This document shows positions 22,691-34,022 of a stretch of DNA of 64,000 nt, piece after piece (position 1 is the first letter of the stretch; each line of letters starts with the position of its first letter). The position numbers and the translations under genes are program-made. Source of the DNA: Cheiracanthium punctorium (Eukaryota; Arthropoda; Arachnida; Araneae; Cheiracanthiidae); contig JAWZYV010012280.1 of assembly GCA_038373885.1 (NCBI GenBank), forward strand, positions 124,001 through 188,000, read 5' to 3'. The notes under the pieces are model-generated. The model worked only from the letters and a program-made list of their open reading frames with translations, was not told the DNA's origin and did no database searches.

Positions 22691-24889
22691 GTGCTTTAAT
22701 TAAATTTACGTGCAGAAAGGGTTAAATTAAATGCATTAAAATTCACCTTATTGATGAGAGTGAAAAAAAAATATATATATATATACTTATAGCATTAGAT
22801 AAACGCGTTCCTCCTCTAGTTCCTCTGTATTAAAGTTTGAAGAACATATAATTTATTGTTATTAATTCTCTGTGAAAACTGTATATTGTAATAATATCAA
22901 ATAAGGAGATGTGAAATCATCTGCGCTAAAATATAATCTTATTTTGGGAAAAGTTACGTAAAATGACTCGTTTTTTTGGCCGATCATTAAAATTGCTTCC
23001 CTGCATTATTTTTCTTTATACGACAACTGATAGGACATTTACCTGAATGATAAATTTGAGCAAATCGAGTTGCGATATTACAACAGCAAAAGAAATAATT
23101 TTTTTCTCAATTTTGGAGTTCTTATATTCATTCTTTCTTCATTTACAGTTTTCTGTTGACAGTAATTGCACTACTAGTACTATTTAAAACTTTATTGTTA
23201 AGGTTGAAAAGGTGAAACTCCTTGATCATTTAGTTCTCTCCAGATTTATCAAAATATGGCATAGATATTGAAATTAATATTCGCTGCAATACACTTCGCA
23301 TTTTAAAACGTATTATAAACATGACTATAAATTGTATAGATGCTAAAGTAATTTTATTTTATAGAATTTTTTTTTTCTGAATCTGAAACGATATAAAAAG
23401 TTTGAAGTATTGTAGGAGATCTTTAAATACGCATATTTTTGCAATGAAATATTAATAACTCGCATATGACGATAAAAATATATGTCCTTGTGTTTCGAAA
23501 TATTACTACGTAAGCCTTTCATTTGGCGAAATATTCATCAATCCACTCGTAAATCGAATAAATGTGAGTCTTGGAGTTGATAAAGGTTTACTTACTTAAC
23601 TCTCTGAAGTATGTAAATTTATATTGCTTTCATACATGTATTATCCAAATTTTTTTTGTTTGTCTTTAAAAGTAACATCCTTTACCTTTTTAATACAAAT
23701 ATCTTTAGAATCTTGCGCAAATAATTTTTTATGTGGTATGAAATAAGCTTACTTACGCATACATCTGCAGCGAAATTTTATTAAAAACATCTTGTATTTC
23801 ACAAATTAGCATTTTAATAAAACTGCATACTACAATCAAAGTATTTTCCTCATTTAGTCTGTAAACAAAAATGCATTATTAAAATCTCATAACTTAAAAA
23901 CATCTCTGTGATGCAAATCTCATACTTAACAGTAACTTTAACTTGATTTTAGTTTTAAATTTAATATGTTGATAATCAAGCATTTTAATTTTTGTTTCTT
24001 TTTTCATTTTTACCTTACTTCGGTTTTCAAAAGTCGTTTTTCTCTCTTCCGCATGCAACAGCCTTTTACTCAGAAAAAAAATTTGAAGAGGTGATTACCT
24101 GGTCTAAAAATTGCTTTATCCCTCTCCCCACATTAGCTCCAAAGCAATTTTTTTTTGGCATTAAATATTTCTTTCCCTCTCATTTGGCGTGTCTAGTTTT
24201 CAAAATTATTAACATTATTTATTCCTAAAGCTCTAGGCACCGTACGCAATGCGAAATGTTCTTGGCGTTTTATTTGTCAGCCGTTTTGTTAGTCTACCCG
24301 TGTTATCGCCAAAGAGAAGTTCTCTTTCGATCTGAATTAATTTTTTTATCACGTTACCCCTGTTTCACCCTTGAGGGTAGGGGTGAAATAACTGAAAAAT
24401 TCACATGTATTTGTAACACAATTTTTTTCTTGCTTTCCACACCAGACCATAATATTAAATGTGTGTTTTGAAATAGTTTCTTTTAGAACTTTCAAGTACT
24501 TACATCTACGAATTTTTGCATCTCAAATGAAATACGACAATATGTTGTTGTTACAACGTCCATGAAACCCAAATTTTAAAACAGTTTGATAATATCTTTC
24601 CAATGTAAGTTCTGTATCCAAATTTGGAGATATGTTATTCTTAAATTTTCTTTTGAAGTAAATAAGGACCACATCTCAACATTTTGAAGGAGAATAAACT
24701 TATTAGTAATCGAACTACAAATTACCTCACAGTTTCATGTCAAAATAGTTATAATTTTGCAAGTAGTGAAAATTAGTTTAATGATTTGATTTCTATGAAA
24801 ATCTAGTATGTTGGCATTCCCGCAATCAAGGAACGCTACAGATACTTTACTTAATATGTAGAGAGCTATTTATGTTGTGAAAATTCATT
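22691..24889. other. Anonymous AT-rich DNA
   Basis: A short (AT)n at about 22771-22783. No coding frame with family resemblance and no element ends seen. Confidence 0.6.
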
Positions 24890-25080
24890 ACCCGGTATAA
24901 ACGTTTAAAGTGGTGCCAGAAATTTGGAATATTCTGTTCCTACAAATAATGCATAATTTATGCGAGCTGCGCCACAAAATATTTCGTTAATTCAGAGGGA
25001 GTGAGAGAAATGCTTTGATTTGGTGAACAGGTTTTCAGAGGTGAGCCATTGATATGAAAGTTTGATCTGTGTCCAACAGT
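24890..25080. repeat. Dispersed repeat, copy Q
   Basis: AACGTTTAAAGTGG, then ACAAATAATGCATAATTTAT, GCGAGCTGCGCCACAAAATA and GAGTGAGAGAAATGC. It matches copy P through the core. The downstream block CTGTTTGTACCTAGAAGCAG lies further on (about 25500), so this copy seems to carry an insertion of about 400 bp. Confidence 0.55.
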
Positions 25081-25854
25081 TAAGTCACGTTGGACACAGA
25101 AACGTTAACTGGATTCTTTAAGAGCAAATATTTATGTAGGTTACGACTGAATTACAATTTTTTTAAGGCGCTTATATACAAAATCTGAAATAGATGTGAT
25201 AAAAGGACAATTTTCTTTTTAGGAATTTTCTAAGCTACATCTTCGCAAAACTGGATTATATATGTATTTTATAAGAATTTCGAAAAATATTGTTTCTGTT
25301 GTTTCAAAAATTTGATATGCAATTTATTTTCGGAAAATCGTACCCCGCAATTTGTTTTTAATTGATTTATCGACACTTTTAACAGATCTCATTGCACAAA
25401 AATTGTTACTTTTTGAGACAACTTATATTATTTAAGTTTATTATAAACTTCAGTGCTGGTGTGCAGCATCGTAAATCGAAGAATAATTTTGAAAGTTTTT
25501 CTGTTTGTACCTAGAAGCAGCAATTTGTTTCTATAGCAAGAGTAATAATTATAGATATATTTTGGCCGTCTTTAAGCGTCTTGGAATAATAGCATTTTTC
25601 TTAATTATTTTTTTTAAATACTACACCCGTTTAAATCTGAAGTTTTATACGATAAGATAGCAGATAACGCAAAATCGATATTTAACTTTTGGTATTTAAC
25701 ATTAGCAATATGTACAGCACAAGGTGACTGTGAGTAAACTTCTCCTGTAAACCATATTCTGGAGCTTAAACGAGTGAGCATATCGCCTGTTACTTCGGCA
25801 TATGGACTTCGCATGAGATGCACTCAAATTTTTCAAAAAGTTCAGTTAAAAAAA
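25081..25854. other. AT-rich DNA, partly dispersed-repeat tail
   Basis: Contains the displaced block of copy Q (about 25500-25540). A TTGGACACAGA/TCTGTGTCCAA inverted pair lies at 25069-25101. No gene was seen. Confidence 0.45.
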
Positions 25855-26045
25855 TATCCGTTAGATGGCACTTAGCATGGAAAACAGAAGAATTCGTTTC
25901 AAGAGATGACCAAAATTAATGAATGTTCAAAAACTATTGAATAAATGTTGAAATTGATTGTACGTTCCGAGTTAGTTATTTCCATTGTTAAATTTGTTGT
26001 TTTTTATGCCAAGCGCCACCTAGTGAAACTTTTTCGAACTAAACT
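25855..26045. repeat. Short inverted-repeat element (weak)
   Basis: GTTAGATGGCACTTAGCATG at about 25860 pairs imperfectly with CCAAGCGCCACCTAGTGAAA at about 26009. The ends are not defined. The GATGGC(A/G)CT motif recurs in other elements of the window. Confidence 0.4.
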
Positions 26046-26389
26046 TTTTTTTTTAAACTCCCTTTTGCATATCTCCTGTAAATCCACATATCGAATTTGG
26101 TGAAAATCTGATGTTTGTAGTCAGAATGCTGTATAGGGGAAATTTAACTAATTTGTATATTACCTGCATGCAGTTTTAATAGGTTGGTAGTAAGTATCCA
26201 CACTGTTAGACGCTAAGCTTACTTCAGTAGCTATACTTTAAATTCGTGCTTAATGAAATATACTTCTCATAAATATATCACGGTGTATTTGCTATTCTAA
26301 ATATGCAGTGGCGTATAGATATATACATATCTCTGTCGATTTCATTCACGTAATAAATTTGTTAGGGATAGCGCTTTAAAATCAAGACC

Positions 26390-26610
26390 AATGCAGTGAA
26401 TTACCGGTTTTGATAAATAATGCAAAATGTATAGGAACTGTGTTACAAAGGATTTTGATCTCTTAGAAAGTCGAGGCTGAGTTAATTCAATTTTAGTCGC
26501 TGGTTTTGAAGCATGAGAGATGGTGATGGAGCTTTGATGTTTGCTGTATCTTCTCACGTAGTTACAGTTAACTCGTTTACGACGAATTGAAAGCAGTTTT
26601 AAGTTAAGGG
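26390..26610. repeat. Dispersed repeat, copy R
   Basis: GATAAATAATGCAAAATGTA, GGAACTGTGTTACAAAGGAT, TTGATCTCTTAGAAAGTCGA and GAGCTTTGATGTTTGCTGTA follow the order of copy P. Confidence 0.5.
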
Positions 26611-26808
26611 TGTATGTTTAGAATATTCATTGAGGATTTTCGTACAGGTTTGCCATCTAACGTATTTGCTTTTCTTAACTCTAAAGGACTAAGACAAAAA
26701 TTTTCGTTAACTGATCGGCAATTTATGATGCAGTGCACCTATATTTTAATGCAGCCAAAAGCCTTTTATAATATAAATTCTAATGCTAAGAAATAAAATT
26801 GAAAACTA

Positions 26809-26971
26809 AATTGAGCCTGCTTAATGGTATATCGCTTAAGAGAATATCCCGCTTAACGCAATAACTTTTCATTGTACCGAAAAGTATTAAAATATCACTT
26901 TGGTCCATATCCCGTTTATCAGAATAATTTTTTGTGGCAAATTGGCTCATCCATTAAGCGGGTTTGACTAT
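26809..26971. mobile_element. Pogo/Tigger-like MITE, copy 1
   Basis: The inverted ends TTGAGCCTGCTTAATGGTAT (left) and TAGTCAAACCCGCTTAATGG (right, inverted) enclose CTTAAGAGAATATCCCGCTT and CCATATCCCGTTTATCAGAA. This design (CAGT-type end, alternating GCTTAA blocks) is known from pogo-like elements. A related copy is at 43695-43847. Confidence 0.55.
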
Positions 26972-27936
26972 ATCGTTTTGTATGTTGAGTTAATTTCGTT
27001 TTCAAAGACGCTTTAACATTGTCAAGGAAAAGGAGTGTAAGAAATCGTTGTAATGTGAAAACAGCACTGAAAAGTAAAAGCTTATAATGTATACAAGAGG
27101 ATTTTCATCCCTATAAGGTACACAAGAGGATTATGCAAGCGGATACTGTCATCTTCAATTCCGTTTTACCTAAAGAGCATTTTTAATTACGTTTGCCTTT
27201 CAAAGAAACTGACTTTTGATATAATTATCTTGACATAATACGCTTTAATACTTAATGTAATCCGCACTGAAATTAATTATCATGAATCATTCTCACGATA
27301 TCAAAAGATGAATATTTTCTGCTCAGACAAATCCCACTAAAACTTCTGCATATTTTGTTTGGATTAAAGACTCAAACATTTTCTTTTTAATATCTCGATT
27401 TCCTTTTTAAATATTACGAAGAAAGTGATACAAGTTCTCGAAAATACAGAAAAACAACAGTTTTAAATATTGGGGAAAACTATAAGGTTCGTGACTTATT
27501 TTAAACAATGTGTTTTTATGGCATTCGAATGACGTTCATTTTAATATATTATACTGGTAACAACTGTTGGTGCGTGCAACGTATCTACTCTTTTTTAAAT
27601 AGAAGCAAAACTGACGATCATTCTATTTTACTGATAATATTCAAAACAATTTTTTTTTTGTAACCGGTATCTGTTATTTTTTTACTGTTGGGAAAATAAT
27701 GGTTTTTTAACTGGATGATCGATAAATAGGTTCACGCATTGGATAAAATGAAAACAATTTTAAGTAGTCTAAAGCTAGGTTGTTTATAGTAACAATCATA
27801 CCCTTAGTGTAAAGAAATTAAGGATTCACGATTTACAAAAGCCGATGTCATACATATTTATATGGCTAAAACATGTACTCTTCTCTTGCGTATTGTTTGT
27901 GCATATATTTCCCCTTACCTCTAGAACTAAATAATT
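26972..27936. other. Anonymous AT-rich DNA
   Basis: A directly repeated TACAAGAGGATT (about 27093 and 27122) and T-runs. No gene or element ends. Confidence 0.6.
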
Positions 27937-27944
27937 GATGCAGT

Positions 27945-28128
27945 CAGTGGCGTTGCGAGAAATTTTTCATGGTGTGTGTGCGTGTATTGGGGGGGGTTCT
28001 TACTTCAACTCATATGTATAAGTGTGTATGATTAGAGAGTGAATAAAATACATTTTTAATGACAAAAAAATTACTCATGGGGTTGTGTGTGACACCCCTA
28101 CCTCCCCCCCTCTCCTTCTACGCTACTG
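27945..28128. mobile_element. Small hAT-like MITE
   Basis: The inverted ends CAGTGGCGTTGCGAG (left) and CAGTAGCGTAGAAGG (right, inverted) are flanked by 8-bp direct repeats agreeing at six positions (GATGCAGT at 27937-27944, GATCCAAT at 28129-28136). Eight-base duplications and CA(G)TGGCG ends are hAT hallmarks. A run of eight G and a run of seven C lie inside. The open frame at 28059 crosses its right end and is not a gene. Confidence 0.65.
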
Positions 28129-28136
28129 GATCCAAT

Positions 28137-29850
28137 CTAAAAATTCGAATCAAAACTTCTAAACTAAAAATTCCTCTTCAAAAAATTAGAATCAAAACTT
28201 CTTATTTCAGTATTTGTACAGAAAACTTAATTTACGTAGAACATGCAGTTCTCATTTTTCACTTACACACACAAAAACGCATGCATTACTGCATAAAAAC
28301 CAAAAAAGAACTCCCTGGAACTAATTTAGACCAAACTACACTCAACAGATCATTTATTTATGTCGAGAACCGTTTTTCGGGAGAAGATAATTAACTATTT
28401 ACATCCGAACGACCACGAAATAGGCAATGTCCAAAACAACAAACCAGAATCCTCTTATGTGAATTACCCCTGGAATCTGCTCGTCTGTCACGAAGATGTT
28501 AATTACCTAGTACTCTGCAGTCTCGGTTGCAGTCAATAAGAGAATTGTGAGCTGATTAGCCGAAGAGGCGACTCTTGTGTGGCCTAGTGGGTCCCTACTA
28601 ACGGCTATTCCTCTCAAGAACAGCCCAATTGGCAGCATGTAAATTGCTTCTGTTTGGGATCTGGGCAGTTTATTTAATCTCCGCCACACAGAAAATAAAT
28701 ATCGGTGGTGGACCAGAAAACGTGACTGTGTAGCTAATCAAGAAGGCTTTGTTGTAAAAGGAGTTCTGGGTTTTATTGAAAATTATTTGTGGTTATGTCC
28801 TTTGACTGCTTGTGCAAAATCCGTGCATCATTTTTAAAAAATATAGTTTTTAAATATAGTTTTTTTTTTTTTTTAGTAAAAGAGTATATTTTTATTTACT
28901 CTTTTACAAAAACTTACTTACTTTTTACAAAAATTACTTGCTTTTTTACGGTTTAAAAATTTCTCTAAAAAGTAATCATTAATAAGTTTAATTGATCTTT
29001 TCAGATGAAAATGATAGATTTGTTGTAGTTTTTAAAAAAAATATTCAAAATCCTCAAAAGTGTGTAATGTAATGGAATTTTTCTGCTTGTCCTTGTAAAC
29101 TAATTTCTATTGTGCTAACCCAATGATTTCCAAAGACGAACTTTATCGTTGTTAAATTCAATAATATATATACTAATTTTGTTTTGAATAACACTGAAGA
29201 ACTGCATTAAAATCTTATGAGACAGCTTCTACGTACGTAAGATAAAATAAATGGAATTTTGTTTTGTTCACTTTTGTAAAAGATTTGCGAAATCGTTTAA
29301 AGTTGCTGTGTGTAAACGCAGTTCAACAATTTCAGTGTGGAACCCGCCATAGCAAATGTCTCTCAAATATAAATGTCATGGCTGTACAAAAAAAAAAAAA
29401 ATTACGCAAGAGTCCTAATAAAAACGACGGTTCTTCAAGTATATTAATTTGCCTAACGTCCTGTGAAACTTTGAAAATCTTTTTAGTGCATATATGATTA
29501 ATCATCAATTCATTAAAAATGTTAATTAGTTTTTGGGAAATTCAGCCATTAATCAACAAATCTGCATTATTTATTATGTGAGGCCTATTCTCATGTTTTT
29601 ATTATTTCTAGAACAAAATGTGCTTTTCTTCCCGATATCATACTGAAATCACGCTCTGTAAAGTTAAAGGACTGATTACCAATTACAAATCAAGTTTTGA
29701 CCTTGATACCTCTTGCATTAAGTACAATGATGGATTTCTTTAAAAAGTTTTATGACTGGCTTCGTTATATTTTTGTAACTATTTCTGAGCTATTGTTTTC
29801 AGTTCTGCGTTTTGGTGGCTCTGGTTAGTTTCCTGATGCACTGAATCATT
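28137..29850. other. Anonymous AT-rich DNA with small hairpin
   Basis: A perfect 11-bp hairpin GTAAAAGAGTA/TACTCTTTTAC lies at 28876-28907 next to a T-run. A slightly GC-richer patch at 28500-28700 shows no domain. Confidence 0.55.
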
Positions 29851-30145
29851 CAGGGCCCTTGATAAAGGGAGGGGGGGAGACTCCACCCCCCTAACACTCG
29901 CAAAATTCTATTATACTTGGTAAAATTAAAAACCTAGTTGGCAAGCTTAGTTTAAAAAATGTAAACGAAAAATTTAATTTACTTTCTATTTCTGGTATAC
30001 TTGGCAAAATAACGCAAATCCATTTGGCAAAAGTAAAAAGTTGGTAATATAGTTGATAAAAAAATAAATTAGTTGGTAAAAGCCAATATTGACTTGGCAG
30101 TTTATCGACATTTCACCTCGTAAAAAACATCTAATTAATGGCTCT
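29851..30145. mobile_element. Possible hAT-like MITE
   Basis: The left end CAGGGCCCTTGATAAAGGG and right end (inverted) CAGAGCCATTAATTAG are flanked by imperfect 8-bp repeats (GAATCATT and GACTCGAT, five positions equal). The interior iterates TTGGCAAAA/TTGGTAAAA motifs. Divergent, so only moderately supported. Confidence 0.45.
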
Positions 30146-33100
30146 GGACTCGATCAGACAACTTCGAAATCGCAAAAATTAGTAATAATATTTTAATCTA
30201 TGAAAAAATATGAATTTCTCTCAATATTCGTAGCAGTCTGCATGGACTTTTAGACAGAGTTGTATTTATTGCAAGATTAGCTTATTTACTTACGCTGCAT
30301 CTATCTTTGTAATTCAGATCTTACTTGTTTCCTTCAAAGAAAATATCTCTAATCAACCTCATTACGTCTAAGGCACCGAAGGTCCTTCTCCCATCGGAAG
30401 CTGACAAAGTGAGGACGATTAAAAAAAATAATGAGTCGACAAATCTTCCTCTTTCTGTTCTTGATCCGGAAACCCTGCTCAGTGTTTTATTATATCCAGA
30501 ATAGACTCCGGAAATTGATATCTTAGCTTTACAACGAAAGTTTCGTAGTTTGTAAGAATATCTATCTACGCATTTTCCCATCGATAGCAGTTGCTGTTTT
30601 TGTTCTTACATTATTGGCCTCCAAACAGGGTGACTGTTCTCGTATTTAAATCCAGATAAATAAACACAGCTGTCTGAGGGTCTACAAAATGTTAAAGTAG
30701 AATAATTTCCTCTTTTCAAGATTAGAAAGTTGACTAATCAAGAAAGAGGAATTACAATGGAGTTCCACTCTTCAATAAGCCTTTGTTTAACTCGTTCTGA
30801 ATGCTTAAACATTACACCCATCGTTGGATAGATGCACACGGTGAATGTCTTCTTTCTGTGCTTTATTGGTAGCTTTATAATGTGAGGAATTTGTCTTTGA
30901 ATGCTCAGCATTGCGTTCGTAGACAGCTACATGGGGCCCAAAAACCAATCTAATCCCCGTTCATTTCATTTCAGTTTTCACTTTAGTGCACCTATAATTT
31001 ATCTTATGTGTAACATGCAGGTGTCAGATGTTATAATTTGAAACTTGTAATTAATATTAAGAGCTTATTTTTGCTAATTACAAATCCCCCCCTTTTTTTC
31101 ATTTTCGGAATTTTAATGTTATGAGAACATTTTGCCGTAAAAACCACTTTTGTCCTTTTCCTAATAGTTCAGAGGGTTAAGACACGCTCTCATTTCAAAA
31201 GCGTCATTTCTCTAGCTTTCTTTTATTTATATTTAGCTGAATTTTCTGAAAGTATGTGTCGAAGCACTCCCAGTAACTCACGGGGCACTAAATTACTTTA
31301 GAATTTATGGAAGATGTTTATAAAGTAAAACAGGAGTTCGGAAATATGCCTAATTTAATGCAACTATCTCTCTAGAACTAAGTTTATAAAACTAACGATT
31401 TATAAAGATGGTCCGTAGATTATTTTGCCTGAAATACCATGAAAATATATGAAAATATATGAAACCCAACTTACGATTGAAATGTTTGCAGAGTCAATTT
31501 TGATATAAAGATGTCACTAAAGCTACTTTATGTAAGAACACCTACTAACAAAAATATATAAATGGAAAAACTTGCATAATTCGCTAACGCTTTCAAAAAT
31601 AGATGTCTCAATGAATTGCCGCCGAACCATCAGTAGTCCTTCCAGAGTAGAAACATGAAATCCAGACATCACAATAAGTCTCTGAATGCTTTTTTAAACG
31701 TACAGAGAACGTTCAATAATGTTTCTTGAACCTTCGTTTGAACGTTAATAAACGTTCAGAGAACATTGTTGTGCTGCCTGGGAACCATACTAAAAATTTT
31801 GTTAGATAAATGTTTTGAAATCTTCAACAACATGAATAAATTTGAAAATCATCAAAATCATCTTTGTAAAAAACTATTATTACTGTTTCATTGCATTCTT
31901 CGAAGTGAATGAAAATAAATTTTATTTTACAAGCAGAAAGTAGTAGTAATTTCGAAGCTGAAGTTTACAATAATAATTTCATTTATAAATTCATTTTAAT
32001 TTAAACTATTTCGTCAAATTAAACATTGTGTTTCGCTAAATGAAAGCGGAATAACTATTTCCGTGCTTCAAACTGCTTTTATTAATTCAGTAGCTAAGTT
32101 CCATTCTTATTTTATTTGTTTTTTTTTCCTTCTAAATTTAATTATTACATTAAAAATTCTTCCGACTGTCAGCGGCCGGAATTTCAGCTGTGGAATTCAT
32201 TTTATTGCATTCTTAACATATTGTCTTCGGTTTTTAGTGTTTCTAATTTAATCATGAAATTTCAATATTTGTTTGAAAAATGTTTTGTGTTATTTCATTT
32301 TAAATTTAGTATTTATACGGGAGATGATAAAATGAATTTATTTATTTGTTTTTAAAATTTCTATTAATTTCTTGTAGCAGTTCTATGATTCATTAGTACC
32401 AAAATTTGATTTTCTTTGAAGACGCTCATTTCAGACGCATATTTTGCATCAGTGATGGTTAAGCTTTTTGAGAAGGGGTCAGATTCTCTTTTATCATTAT
32501 CAATTTTTTAGTACCAGTTCGTCTGTCTAAATAAGTATTGTCACTTAGGAGAAGAGGATAGTTAACGCTGATTACGCTGTACGGCTCTCACTTTTAAAAT
32601 CATTAAGTTTCAAAAATCAATTCATGGATCATTTAAATCATCGGGTCATAGGTTTCCGAACACTGTTCTAGAGAATAAAATAATCATGTAAGAATAGAGT
32701 AGTTAGCTTTCAAATTGAGTCATTGTATCATATCATATGCATTCTTAAAATGATGAACTATAAGATTTTTTTGGACTTTTCTTAAATATATGAGCGTGTG
32801 ATGCTCCTGAAATTGCTGATTTCAGACTTCAAATATTCATTTTAAAACTATTCTATAAAGTCCATCTTTAACGTTTTCATACTGTTTCATAGTGTTCATT
32901 TTTCAAAGAATAAGCTCCATCCGTCTAAAAACTTTATGATAAGCCCGCTGATTTTTACTTCTAAGTAAATATAACAATTTTCACAATTATCTAAATGTTA
33001 GTCACATTTCACATTATTTTATCTCTCAGGTATTACAGCTTTATTAATGCATTAAAATAATTTTGAATAATGGTAATCCTAATATAAATATATAAAAGAT

Positions 33101-33212
33101 AAAAAATTATTAATTATTTCAAATAACTGATTGAATTCAAAGATGGTAATGACCAGATTAAGTGTTTTTTTTAATTTTTCTAGTTTATTGTTGATAAATG
33201 TGTGTGTTTATA
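30146..33212. other. Anonymous AT-rich DNA
   Basis: Small iterations of AACGTTCAGAGAAC at 31690-31770 and a doubled GAAAATATAT at 31440-31460. The 86-residue minus frame at 30321-30581 and the frames at 32063-32355 match no family I know. Confidence 0.6.
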
Positions 33213-34022
33213 CAGGGTGTCTGAAAAGTCCTTGACACATTTCAAAATTTCACAGAAAAGCAACAAATTATTGTATGAATATGCGGTTCACACAATAATT
33301 CTTATCAGAATCAAGAATTAGTTTTTCCATTTTAAAATTACTTCCAAAATGTGTTCATAGATGGCGCTACATCTCCAGCTTTCAGCAATGAGAGCCAATA
33401 GGGATTTTTGGAGTTCTTGTGGAGTTTCAAACAGCATTGACGGAGCGGGAATATTCATTCTAGCTATGGCGACTGTAACTGAGAAAGCGCATTGCCTAGG
33501 TAAGTATTTCGAATCAAAAACCGTAACTACAGTTCAGAGAAAGTTTTTCGTAACATGTTTAAGAAAAACCCTCAAAGTCGAAACAGCATTTTGGCCTGAC
33601 ATGAAAAATCTTTAGACTGGAAGCGTTTTAGGCAGGGGAAAAAAGTGATCGGCCACGAAGATCAGACGAGACTGTATAAGACACGCACATGGATGGCTTG
33701 AGTACATGGGATGAACTTGAGTACCATTTACATGTGGTTCGAGCAACAAAAGGTGCACACACTGAATGGGTGCACACTGGAATGAAAGGTATTGCTTTCT
33801 GCTCATTATAATGGCTATACACCTCACAATACGTTTGTTTATCTTACTGTAATGGTACAGCGCTACCTTTGAACACAATTTGTAAGTATTTTTTTACGAT
33901 ATCAAAAAAAAAAAAAAAAATCGTGAACTTGTGAAGTATTATTGTGCAAACCGCATATTCATACGACAATTTGTTGCTTTTCTACGAATTTTTTAAATGT
34001 GTCAGACTTTTCGAACACCCTG
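33213..34022 (+). mobile_element. Internally deleted Tc1/mariner-like element (DUF4817-type transposase relic)
   Basis: TA-flanked with ~93-bp inverted ends (CAGGGTGTCTGAAAAGTC left, CAGGGTGTTCGAAAAGTC right inverted; shared block AGAAAAGCAACAAATT). Inside, + strand, are MATVTEKAHCLGKYFESKTV and TTVQRKFFVT (transposase N-terminal helix-turn-helix), then DRPRRSDETV in another frame (the usual GRPR.SDETV linker). Next is TWDELEYHLHVVRATKGAHT, the usual C-terminal end. The whole catalytic core between linker and C-terminus is deleted. This is non-autonomous and decayed. Confidence 0.8.

Noticed and set aside
26307..26320. CAGTGGCGTATAG as a hAT-like terminus
   Set aside because: No inverted partner was found within several kb on either side.
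28059..28394. 111-residue frame as a gene
   Set aside because: It starts inside and crosses the end of a hAT-like MITE; composition is lysine/asparagine-rich as expected from AT-rich DNA.
33361..33615. 84-residue frame as a host regulator with helix-turn-helix
   Set aside because: It is the N-terminus of a transposase inside a TA-flanked inverted-repeat element whose catalytic core is deleted.
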